A stretch of DNA of 11,410 nt from Actinomycetes bacterium (GTDB lineage Bacteria; Actinomycetota; Thermoleophilia; BMS3ABIN01): contig JAJYIN010000047.1 in NCBI GenBank assembly GCA_021790075.1, forward strand, positions 1 to 11,410, in the 5' to 3' direction. The notes beneath the pieces were generated by a model. That model was not told where the DNA came from, made no database searches, and saw only the letters and a list, made by a program, of their open reading frames with translations. The position numbers and the translations under genes are program-made. Positions 1 through 6,315 of this stretch are shown here, one piece after another; positions within the stretch are counted from its first letter, which is position 1, and each line of letters begins with the position of its first letter.

Positions 1-1
1 G

Positions 2-223
2 GCTCTCTTCCTGTTCGCGGCCCTTTTCGAGCTAACCATTGGTGCTGCCCAGGGACGTTACCTGTTCCCGGCGGTGTTTCCCTTCTGGGCCCTGTTTCTG
101 GCGGGGTTGACCGGCTGGCTGCCGGTCGCCTGGCGGCCGCGCGCCGTGGCCCTGGTGGTGGCGGTTGCCGGCGCTTTCTGGGGTTGGGCGCTGCTGGACG
201 TTTTCCTGGCGAGGGTGACCTGA
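2..223 (+). CDS. C-terminal end of a DUF2142-like polytopic membrane protein (5' truncated by window edge)
   Basis: An open frame runs from the first bases to a TGA at 221-223 and gives 73 residues. The translation carries 'AAQGRYLFPA' followed by two strongly hydrophobic stretches (around residues 23-41 and 46-66) and ends 'FLARVT'. A QGRYLFP-type sequence before the last transmembrane helices is typical of the C-terminus of DUF2142 and related GT-C-like membrane proteins, which are found in cell-surface polysaccharide loci. Its exact substrate is unknown. The start and most of the protein lie outside the window. The next gene begins about 110 bases downstream on the same strand, so they may share a transcript. 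The membrane-protein call is secure; the family call rests on one motif and the glycan context. Confidence 0.7.
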   Translation, partial: ALFLFAALFELTIGAAQGRYLFPAVFPFWALFLAGLTGWLPVAWRPRAVALVVAVAGAFWGWALLDVFLARVT

Positions 224-335
224 TGGGCGCCGAAGAGGGAGTGACGCCTGACGGTGCGGCAAGCTTACGGGTTGGGAGGAGCCTGATGGCAGGTGGTGCG
301 AATGCCCTTTGAGGGGCCGGAATGAAGGTGCTCTG

Positions 336-1151
336 ATGAGTAGTGAAGTGACGCATAAAGCGCGCATGGCCATGGGAGTCAGGGAATGGGGCGCGGCGGC
401 GGCCGCGGCCGCCGCCGTGCTTGCCGTGCTTGCATGGTTTTTCAGCGCAAATTTTTCCCTGCTTGACATCGTGCGGTTCGACGCCACGAACCTGCTGCCA
501 CGCCTGGACAAGGGCCACGTGGTCGTCCAGACATTCGTGGCTCCCCATGACAACCTTTCCCGCATTGATATCAGTTTCGAGCGTGGCGCGGACTCCGGCG
601 GCAGCGTCACGTTTCAACTGCTGGAGGTTCCTGATCCCGGCCGGCTGCCGGCCGGGCAGCCGCTCCATGAGGAAAGCATCGAAGTTTCTGACATTCAGAA
701 AAACGGCATGCAACAGTTCAGTTTCGATCCCGTCCCCGGTTCCCAGGGCAAGGCCTATGCCGTCAGGCTCACTGGCACGGGTGATGTGCGCCCACGCGCG
801 AGCAGCGCCAATGCACTGGCGGACGCCGACCTGTTTGTGGATGGCAAGCCGGCGGACAGCGATCTCAGCTTCGCTTCCTTCCATGCCGGCGGCGCCGGCG
901 GGCTGCTCGCCAAACTGTCGCCATTCCGCCCCTTCCCCCTGAGAAGCGAAGTTTTTTTCGTGGCTCTTCTGCTTATTGCAGCCGCCTGTACCGGCTGGCT
1001 GCTGTTTACGATTGCTGCCGGTACGGCTAACCGATGCGGGCCTCATGACGACGGGCAACCTCGAAGCGGTTCTGCCGGTGACAAACGGCCGCGCAGCGGG
1101 CACGCCGCCGGCCTGCCTGACAGCGGGGCTCCTCCAGACTCCCAAACCTGA
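336..1151 (+). CDS. Two-TM protein with a large extracytoplasmic beta-rich domain; function unknown
   Basis: This encodes 271 residues from ATG 336, which follows a weak AAGGTG site. The in-frame TTG at 309 lacks a good ribosome site. An N-terminal hydrophobic helix, rich in alanine (eight Ala in a row, then 'VLAVLAWFF'), is followed by about 170 residues with alternating polar and hydrophobic strands, such as 'VVVQTFVAPHDNLSRIDISF'. A second TM helix ('VFFVALLLIAAACTGWLLF') and a low-complexity charged tail come last. The layout suggests both ends inside and a beta-sandwich outside. Similar jelly-roll-like domains sit in the outer loop of polysaccharide-locus membrane proteins, and the upstream neighbour is one of those. 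It could therefore be a split-off partner of the DUF2142-like protein. The methyltransferase starts 29 bases after its stop, consistent with one operon. No enzymatic motif is seen. Confidence 0.75.
   Translation: MSSEVTHKARMAMGVREWGAAAAAAAAVLAVLAWFFSANFSLLDIVRFDATNLLPRLDKGHVVVQTFVAPHDNLSRIDISFERGADSGGSVTFQLLEVPDPGRLPAGQPLHEESIEVSDIQKNGMQQFSFDPVPGSQGKAYAVRLTGTGDVRPRASSANALADADLFVDGKPADSDLSFASFHAGGAGGLLAKLSPFRPFPLRSEVFFVALLLIAAACTGWLLFTIAAGTANRCGPHDDGQPRSGSAGDKRPRSGHAAGLPDSGAPPDSQT
394..417. repeat. 24-bp perfect GC-only palindrome inside the alanine tract
   Basis: Bases 394-417 read the same on both strands, centred between 405 and 406 within GGCCGCGGCC. With a single mismatch pair (393/418) the symmetry extends to 391-420. 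In the coding frame this is the run of eight Ala codons (mixed GCG and GCC) at the start of the first membrane helix. It is most simply a by-product of GCG/GCC alanine codons, but it would fold into a very stable hairpin in mRNA about 60 bases after the start codon. Confidence 0.8.
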
Positions 1152-1180
1152 TAAAATCCTCGTGAACCGAGGAAGACAAC

Positions 1181-1864
1181 ATGGTTTCCCATATCTATCA
1201 GCGTAAAGTAAACCCCGACAGCGGCGATTCCCTGGCGCTGATTGCCCGCCGCATCCCTCCGGGCAGCACTGTGCTGGAGCTGGGAGTCGCCACCGGTTAC
1301 TTCAGCCGTTTCCTGACCGAGGAAATGGGGTGTACGGTGGACGGCGTCGAGCGCGACCCCGGGATGGCCGAGGCGGCCCGCCAGTGGTGCCGCCAACTCC
1401 TCGTCGGCGACTTGGAACGAGAAAGGCTGGCCGACCATTTTCAGGAGGAGGTCTACGACGCAATTATTGCCGCCGACGTGCTGGAGCACCTGTACGACCC
1501 TGGGGCTGTGCTCTCGCAAGCCGGCAGGCTCCTCAAGCCGGAAGGCAGGGTGGTCATCTCCATTCCCAATACCGCTTACGGCGGGCTCATCCTCGATCTG
1601 ATCGCCGGGAGTTTCCAGTACCGGGACGAGGGGCTGCTGGACCGCACCCATATCCGCTTTTATACGCGTGCCTCTTTCCTGGGACTGCTCGAGTCGCTGG
1701 GATTCGAGATCGAAAGCGTGGAGCCGGTGCAGATGGCTTTTGAGCAAAGCGAGTTCTTCGGCCGGCTCAGCCGGCTGCCTGTGCCGTTAAAGAACTACAT
1801 TTTTTCCCGTCCGGATGCCTGCGCCTATCAGTTCATCGTCGAGGCCCGTCCCGCTGCCCGGTAG
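1181..1864 (+). CDS. Class I SAM-dependent methyltransferase
   Basis: This encodes 227 residues from ATG 1181, with an AGGAAG site 5-10 bases upstream. It is a Rossmann-fold methyltransferase of the Methyltransf_11/23 type. Motif I is 'VLELGVATGYFS' (residues 31-42), the acidic ribose-binding strand is 'VDGVERDP' (53-60), motif IV with post-motif is 'DAIIAADVLEHLYDP' (93-107), and 'LLKPEGRVVISIPN' (117-130) ends the core. The later 'DRTHIRFYTRASFLGLLESLGFEI' is the usual C-terminal segment of this group. The length is normal for a single-domain enzyme. It follows the two-TM protein gene by 29 bases, and the locus suggests a sugar or other glycan-precursor substrate, though the sequence does not show which. 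The gene converges on the minus-strand GT2 gene. Confidence 0.9.
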   Translation: MVSHIYQRKVNPDSGDSLALIARRIPPGSTVLELGVATGYFSRFLTEEMGCTVDGVERDPGMAEAARQWCRQLLVGDLERERLADHFQEEVYDAIIAADVLEHLYDPGAVLSQAGRLLKPEGRVVISIPNTAYGGLILDLIAGSFQYRDEGLLDRTHIRFYTRASFLGLLESLGFEIESVEPVQMAFEQSEFFGRLSRLPVPLKNYIFSRPDACAYQFIVEARPAAR

Positions 1865-1892
1865 GCTGGGGACAAGTGGCCCTGTGGCTCCG

Positions 1893-1910
1893 CCGGTGGT
1901 TGCCGGTTCT
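1893..1910 (+). terminator. Weak candidate terminator between convergent genes
   Basis: In the 46 bases between the methyltransferase stop and the end of the opposing GT2 gene, CCGG (1893-1896) can pair with CCGG (1903-1906) around a six-base loop. It is followed on the plus strand by the pyrimidine-rich TTCTCTATTCTT. The stem has only four pairs, so this is a weak call based mostly on position. Confidence 0.25.
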
Positions 1911-3119
1911 CTATTCTTCAGAAACCGCCATGGCCAGCAGTGAGCGGACGCACTCCGGCTCAGCGGCGAACAGGGAGCGTGTTTCGGGGTCGAGTGCCGG
2001 CCTGAGGCCTCCGGAAGCCTCCCGCCGCAACCGGTACAGCGCATCCAGCAACTTTCCGTAACGGGGATCGGGCCCCCGGTCCAGCAGGTGTTGATAGGTA
2101 TCGATGAGGGCGTCGATCGTGTGGTGGGGCCTGTACTCGACTGTGTCGAAGTAAGCGTCCTCTCCCGCAGCCAGCCGGAACACCCTGTCATCCGGAACGA
2201 TTCTCCGGCGGGCCAGCGCCCTCCTTTCCTTCAGCAGCCGCGGCAGCGACAGCGCCAGGGACCAGAGGGTGGAGAGGTTGGCGGCGACGAACTTCCGGCG
2301 GATGAGCGTCCGGGCCAGCAGCCGCGCCGAGCGGGCCGCCACGATTCTGGCCGCCAGCCGCGGGCTGCCGAAATTCCGCACCACGATCTTGAGGGTGTTG
2401 AGCTCGATGAGGCGGTATTTGAACGGCAGGGACTCACGGCGGGTGACTCCGGAGTGCATATGATGAACGATTGCCTCAGGCACTGTCAGAAAGCGGAACC
2501 CCTGGCTCGTGGCGCGCATGCACCAGTCGGAGTCCTCGAAGTAAAGGAAATAGCCCTCATACAGCGGACCTACCCGCTCCGGCTCGAACAGGCTCCGTTT
2601 CAGCAGCGCCGCGCCAAAACAGACTCCGGCCACCTCTTCGCTGAAATCATACTGTCCCAGGTCGCACTGGCCGATTCCGCGGTTGAAGGAAGCTCCCGTA
2701 GGCGGCATCACGGTGCCCACGGCGTCGATGACGCCCTCGTGTGAGCTGGACATCATCTTGGGAGCGACCCCTGCCACGTCTCCCGGGGCTTTCGCCAGCG
2801 CCGTCACCATCTTCTCCAGCGCTTCCGGCGCCAGCACGGCGTCGGTGTTGAGCATGAGGATATAACGCTCGCTGGCGCCGGCAAGCCCGCGGTTCACAGC
2901 CGCGGCGAATCCCAGGTTCGCGTCCAGCTCGATGATATCGACTTGGGGGAACCGTTTCCGCACCTGGTCGATGCCGCCATCGCCGGAAGCATTGTCCACC
3001 AGCGTCACCATGCAGCCGGGGTTTTCGCTATCCCCATAGAGGGAATCAAGGCAGCGCTCGAGCATGTCCCAGGGGGAGCGGAAATTGACCAGTATGCACC
3101 TGACCGAGGTATCGGACAC
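1911..3119 (-). CDS. GT2-family glycosyltransferase, rhamnosyltransferase-like
   Basis: This encodes 402 residues from GTG 3119, with a GGAG site five bases before it. It is an inverting GT-A glycosyltransferase that transfers a nucleotide-activated sugar to a glycan or lipid-linked acceptor at the inner face of the membrane. The nucleotide-binding start is 'CILVNFRSPWDMLERCLDSL' (8-27). 'LVDNASGDGG' (40-49), 'DANLGFAAAVNRGL' (66-79) and the DXD-equivalent 'LMLNTDAVL' (88-96) follow. The acceptor-side 'YFLYFEDSDWCMRA' (190-203) and 'IVHHMHSG' (217-224) match the rhamnosyltransferase/WcaA-like group. The C-terminal 170 residues are basic and leucine-rich, longer than a minimal GT2, and may sit on the membrane. 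It stands alone on the minus strand and is divergent from the subtilase gene. The sugar specificity cannot be read from sequence. Confidence 0.9.
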   Translation of the reverse strand: MSDTSVRCILVNFRSPWDMLERCLDSLYGDSENPGCMVTLVDNASGDGGIDQVRKRFPQVDIIELDANLGFAAAVNRGLAGASERYILMLNTDAVLAPEALEKMVTALAKAPGDVAGVAPKMMSSSHEGVIDAVGTVMPPTGASFNRGIGQCDLGQYDFSEEVAGVCFGAALLKRSLFEPERVGPLYEGYFLYFEDSDWCMRATSQGFRFLTVPEAIVHHMHSGVTRRESLPFKYRLIELNTLKIVVRNFGSPRLAARIVAARSARLLARTLIRRKFVAANLSTLWSLALSLPRLLKERRALARRRIVPDDRVFRLAAGEDAYFDTVEYRPHHTIDALIDTYQHLLDRGPDPRYGKLLDALYRLRREASGGLRPALDPETRSLFAAEPECVRSLLAMAVSEE

Positions 3120-3177
3120 CCAGACTCCAGTCTTCCTGCCGGGCCGCCTCAGCTTGGGTCCGCGTAGCGTGGCTCAA

Positions 3178-3208
3178 GCCGGCTTGATGGCCCCATGGCA
3201 AGGCCGGC
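3178..3208. repeat. Strong GC-rich hairpin in the divergent intergenic region
   Basis: GCCGGC (3178-3183) pairs with GCCGGC (3203-3208). The stem continues past a bulged G3202, with TTG (3184-3186) pairing CAA (3199-3201). An overlapping alternative is the perfect 12-bp palindrome CAAGCCGGCTTG (3175-3186). Neither arm is followed by a T-run, so a classical terminator is unlikely. Confidence 0.55.
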
Positions 3209-3213
3209 CCGGG

Positions 3214-3229
3214 TTTGACAGCTGTCAAA
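3214..3229. promoter_or_regulatory. Perfect 16-bp palindrome TTTGACAGCTGTCAAA, candidate operator
   Basis: The sixteen bases are fully self-complementary, the sort of site bound by a dimeric helix-turn-helix repressor or activator. Each strand also contains TTGACA, the consensus sigma-70 -35 hexamer. On neither strand is a good -10 box found 16-18 bases further on, so the operator reading is preferred over the promoter reading. It lies about 95 bases from the GT2 start and about 170 from the subtilase start and could serve both. No regulator gene is in the window. Confidence 0.5.
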
Positions 3230-3306
3230 TCATACCGCAGGGACGGGGCGCAAAACAGGTAGAACAAGGTTTGTGGCCTGCCGATAGGACTAGTAGGGGA
3301 TTACCT

Positions 3307-3381
3307 ATGTTGTTTTCCCCGTGGAAACCATCGATTCTTCTTACCACCGGCAAACTTGGCTCTGATCAGCAGCCCGGATAA
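3307..3381 (+). CDS. Candidate 24-residue leader peptide upstream of the subtilase
   Basis: ATG 3307 is preceded by AGGGG (3295-3299) at a seven-base spacing, which is better than many sites in the window. The frame runs 24 codons (MLFSPWKPSILL..., ending DQQPG) to TAA 3379-3381. The stop lies two bases before the GGAGGGG site that serves the subtilase, and the peptide is in the same frame as the subtilase. It has no recognisable homology. A ribosome ending here would cover and probably unfold the CCGG-ATAAG-CCGG stem (3374-3386) that overlaps the next ribosome site, so translational coupling or attenuation is possible. It could also be chance: one short ORF with a purine-rich stretch is not rare. 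Conservation of the reading frame in relatives would decide. Confidence 0.35.
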   Translation: MLFSPWKPSILLTTGKLGSDQQPG

Positions 3382-3399
3382 GCCGGAGGGGTGGCGGGT

Positions 3400-6300
3400 A
3401 TGGCGAGCAGAAAGAAAATCTACTGGATCGTGGCCCTGGCTGTGGCCATCGCTGCGGCAGCCGGAGTTCTGGCGCTGTGGGGGCACAGTGCCGGTTCGGG
3501 GCCCGAGGCTGTTTCTGGAAATAACGAACAGCAGGCCGCAGGGCGGGCGGAAACTGCTGCCACAGAAGCAAGCCCTTCGCCTCTGCCGGCCTCAGCTGAT
3601 AGCGGCTCGCGGACGGGTGGAGGTTCCCCGTCCGCTTCCGGAAATCCCAAACTGGAATCCTCCCTGCAGGAACTGGCGGACAGGTCGAGCGCCGGTGGCC
3701 CCGGCGCCGGCGCTGATTACGCTGCCCAGCGGGGACTCACTCTCCGTGACGGCCGGGTGACGGTGGTGCTGGAGTCCGCGGGCGATACCGGCGCCGCGGC
3801 CCAGGCAGCCGGCGCTGCCGGCGGCACGGTCGAGACTTCCTACAATAATCTGGTCCAGGCTTCCGTCCCGGTGGAGCGCCTGGGCGGTCTGGCGGCGTCG
3901 CCGGCGGTCGGTTACGTGCGCGAGCCGGAGCACCCGCAGGTGTTCGCCACCACAGACGAAGGTGTTAGCGACATCGGCGCCTCGGCCTGGCAGAACAGTG
4001 GCGATACGGGCGCCGGCATGAAGATCGCCGTGCTGGACCCCGGTTTCAGTGGTTATGACCAGCGGATCGCATCAGGCGACCTGCCGGCCAACGTCACGGT
4101 CCGCTCCTTCCGCGCTGACGGCGACATCACCGGCGGCGGGCAGGTGCACGGCACTGCCTGCGCCGAGATCGTCTATGACGTGGCTCCCGGCGCCCAGCTG
4201 TACCTGGTCAACTTCAACACTGATGTAGAACTCGGCAACGCTGTCAACTGGCTAATCAGCCAGCACGTCGAGGTCATCTCCACCTCTTTCGGGTTCTTCA
4301 GCTCTTTCGCCGGTGACGGCACCGGCACCATCGACAGCATGACCCAGCAGGCCAACGCGGCCGGCATCTTCTGGGCCGATTCGTCCGGCAACGCGGCGCA
4401 GACCCACTGGAGCGGCGCCTTCACCGACGCCAACGGCAACAACATCAACGACTTTGCGCCCGGTGTTGAGGGGGACAGCTTCACCGCCAGCGACGGGCAG
4501 ATGATCAACACTTACCTGACCTGGAACGGCTGGCCGGCCACCAACCAGGATTATGACCTTTACCTCTACAAGAGCGGTTCGGCGGCGCCGGTGGCTGCCT
4601 CCACGAACACTCAGAACGGCACCCAGGCTCCTGCTGAGGAGATCCATTATCTAGTGCCTGCCGGGCAGGGCGGCACCTATTACGTGCAGATCAGGAAGGT
4701 GAACGCCACCGGCAACGCCACCTTCCAGCTCTATACCTATCCTTACAACCTCCAGTATGCGGTAGCCGCCGGCAGTCTGGGCGGGCAGCCCAGCGATTCG
4801 CCCTACGTCATGACCGTGGGGGCCGTGCCGGTGTACGGCACCACCCTTGAGAGCTTCAGCTCCCAGGGACCGACTGTAGACGGGCGGGTAAAACCGGATA
4901 TAGTCGGCCCGGACCGGGTGTCAACAGCCACATACGGCCCCCAGGGTTTCTGGGGCACTTCAGCGGCGGCGCCGCATGTGGCCGGGGCCGCGGCGCTGGT
5001 CAAATCGGCCAACCAGACATATGCGCCTGCCGATATCCAGAACCTACTGGAGAGCCGGGCCACCGACCTGGGCGCTCCCGGCAAGGACAACCTCTACGGC
5101 AGCGGCAAGCTGAACCTGGGCGCCGCGCCACCGCCGCCGGCCGGGCCCAGTTATTACTTCACCTGGTACGATGAGTCAACCCCGGGCATGTTTGACTGGA
5201 TCCTGGTAGACAATACCTCAACGACCGCGGCAGTGGCCGAGATCTTCATCGGCGGCCAGCTCAAGGGAACCTATCAGATCGCTCCCGGAGAAAGGGTGAC
5301 GCCGCAGTTTCCTGGTGTGATGAACGGCCCCGTGCAGGTGCTGTCGGCCGGCGGGCAGCCACTGCTGGTGAGCCAGCGCGTCATCTTTAACGGCGGCTTC
5401 ACGGAGCTGATGGCGCTGCCGGGAACCTCGCTGGCTTCCGAACAGTACCTGACCTGGTATGACGAGCAGACCCCCGGTATGAGGACCTGGCTACTGATCG
5501 GCAACCAGGGCACGCAGGCGACCACTGCCGAGGTTTACATCCATGGTGTCCTCAGCGGCACTTTCAGCATCCAGCCGGGCGGGCGGGTGACGCCGGAGTT
5601 CCCCGGGGTCATGGACGGGCCCGTTTATGTGCGCTCAGTGGAGGGCCAGCCGCTGGTGGTCAGCGAACGGGTCCTCAATCAGGGGAATTTCAATGAGGTG
5701 ATGAGCGTTCCCAAGGCTTCGCTCGCGGGTGATTACCACTTCACCTGGTATGACAGCCGGACTCCCGGCATGTACACCTGGGTGCTGGCGGCCAATCCGG
5801 GCAGCCTGCCCGTAACAGCGAAGGTTTATGTGGGCGGGCAGCTCATGGGAAGCTACGACATCCCGGCCGGCGGCCGCGCCACCCCCATTTATTACGGGCT
5901 GATGGCCGGTCCCGTTGAGGTGAAGTCAGCCGGCGGCGAGCCGCTGATCGTCAGCGAGCGCACCCTGATGGGTAACTCATTCGAAGAGGTGACCGGGACG
6001 CCCACCGTGGCGATCGGGACCTCCGCGGACTTCACCTGGTACGACCAGTTGACCCCGGGGATGACCACCTGGGTGCTGATGTCCAATCAGGGCACCGTTG
6101 ATACTTCCACCAGCATTTACGTAGGCGGCGTCCTGCAGGGTATCTATACCGTGCCGGCGGGCGGCACCGTGAAAGCGGTCATGTTCCCCGGGCTTATGAA
6201 CGGGCCGGTTGAGGTCGTCTCCAGCGGCCAGCCTCTGATGGTAAGCGAGCGGACTCTTTACAATTCTTCCTTCAACGAGGTCGTGGGGACATTACCCTGA
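3400..6300 (+). CDS. Exported subtilisin-like (S8/S53-like) serine protease with four C-terminal 97-residue FTWYD repeats
   Basis: This encodes 966 residues from ATG 3400, nine bases after GGAGGGG. The in-frame GTG at 3391 abuts that site and is rejected. 'RKKIYWIVALAVAIAAAAGVL' forms a signal peptide or anchor, then comes an S/G/A-rich linker, and residues 105-180 resemble an inhibitor-type propeptide. The catalytic domain (about 190-575) shows Asp213 in 'AVLDPGF', His250 in 'VHGTACAEIVYDVAPGAQL', oxyanion Asn331 in 'DSSGN' and Ser521 in 'GTSAAAPHVAGAAAL'. The D-H-S order and all key residues are intact, so it is probably active. The 'HGTxxxEIxxDVAPGA' form fits the subgroup of S8/S53-like secreted peptidases. 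Residues 368-445 form a beta-sandwich insertion like a PPC domain ('DYDLYLYKSG', 'YYVQIRK'). A proline linker leads to repeats filling 585-966. There is no C-terminal TM segment or LPXTG. The substrate is unknown; a role at the cell surface is inferred. Confidence 0.92.
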   Translation: MASRKKIYWIVALAVAIAAAAGVLALWGHSAGSGPEAVSGNNEQQAAGRAETAATEASPSPLPASADSGSRTGGGSPSASGNPKLESSLQELADRSSAGGPGAGADYAAQRGLTLRDGRVTVVLESAGDTGAAAQAAGAAGGTVETSYNNLVQASVPVERLGGLAASPAVGYVREPEHPQVFATTDEGVSDIGASAWQNSGDTGAGMKIAVLDPGFSGYDQRIASGDLPANVTVRSFRADGDITGGGQVHGTACAEIVYDVAPGAQLYLVNFNTDVELGNAVNWLISQHVEVISTSFGFFSSFAGDGTGTIDSMTQQANAAGIFWADSSGNAAQTHWSGAFTDANGNNINDFAPGVEGDSFTASDGQMINTYLTWNGWPATNQDYDLYLYKSGSAAPVAASTNTQNGTQAPAEEIHYLVPAGQGGTYYVQIRKVNATGNATFQLYTYPYNLQYAVAAGSLGGQPSDSPYVMTVGAVPVYGTTLESFSSQGPTVDGRVKPDIVGPDRVSTATYGPQGFWGTSAAAPHVAGAAALVKSANQTYAPADIQNLLESRATDLGAPGKDNLYGSGKLNLGAAPPPPAGPSYYFTWYDESTPGMFDWILVDNTSTTAAVAEIFIGGQLKGTYQIAPGERVTPQFPGVMNGPVQVLSAGGQPLLVSQRVIFNGGFTELMALPGTSLASEQYLTWYDEQTPGMRTWLLIGNQGTQATTAEVYIHGVLSGTFSIQPGGRVTPEFPGVMDGPVYVRSVEGQPLVVSERVLNQGNFNEVMSVPKASLAGDYHFTWYDSRTPGMYTWVLAANPGSLPVTAKVYVGGQLMGSYDIPAGGRATPIYYGLMAGPVEVKSAGGEPLIVSERTLMGNSFEEVTGTPTVAIGTSADFTWYDQLTPGMTTWVLMSNQGTVDTSTSIYVGGVLQGIYTVPAGGTVKAVMFPGLMNGPVEVVSSGQPLMVSERTLYNSSFNEVVGTLP
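5152..6297 (+). repeat. Four tandem 97-codon repeats (FTWYD modules) in the subtilase gene
   Basis: Repeat units start at 5152, 5443, 5734 and 6025, exactly 291 bases apart. The last is cut to 91 codons by the stop. In the protein they are residues 585-681, 682-778, 779-875 and 876-966. Each begins with a 'hydrophobic-x-[FL]TWYD--TPGM--W' block, continues through 'G.L.G.y.i..G..' and 'FPG[VL]M.GPV.V', and ends with 'QPL.VS[EQ]R.L...F.E'. The units are diverged, yet no insertion or deletion has disturbed the period, so this is an old, structurally constrained array rather than a recent DNA duplication. Each unit is probably one beta-sandwich used for surface, glycan or protein binding. I recall similar modules in exported proteins of uncultured high-GC bacteria, but no function for them. 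Confidence 0.85.
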
Positions 6301-6315
6301 CGGGCCGGGCCGGGT

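Larger units (their letters stand above)
3120..3399. promoter_or_regulatory. Divergent intergenic region between the GT2 gene and the subtilase gene
   Basis: About 280 bases separate the GTG of the GT2 gene from the ATG of the subtilase. By eye this region is less GC-rich than its flanks from about 3214 on. It holds a strong hairpin (3178-3208), a perfect 16-bp palindrome (3214-3229), competing short stems around 3284-3308, a leader ORF (3307-3381), a bulged hairpin GTTTTCC/GGAAAC (3312-3328) followed by ATTCTTCTT, and the subtilase ribosome site GGAGGGG (3384-3390). No convincing paired -35/-10 could be placed in either direction. The density of structure suggests control at both the DNA and the mRNA level, which is inference. 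Confidence 0.6.

Noticed and set aside
223..312. 29-codon ORF overlapping the stop of the DUF2142-like gene
   Set aside because: There is no homology or hydrophobic segment and no way to show translation. It is mentioned only as part of the TGATG chain and not annotated as a gene.
1043..1747. Long minus-strand reading frame (234 codons) opposite the plus-strand methyltransferase
   Set aside because: It is antisense to clear methyltransferase motifs, and its translation shows no domain. Such frames are common in high-GC DNA.
3215..3243. Sigma-70 promoter built on TTGACA at 3215 for the subtilase
   Set aside because: The bases 16-18 positions downstream (around CAGGGA) do not resemble a -10 box; the minus-strand equivalent also fails (GGCCTT).
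3231..3310. Possible c-di-GMP-I (GEMM) riboswitch before the subtilase, from 'GGGGCGCAAAAC' and 'GGGGATTACC'-like segments
   Set aside because: The GNRA-capped first hairpin, the GGGACGCAAAGC core and the matching receptor segment cannot be placed; only short stretches resemble the consensus. A covariance-model search would be needed.
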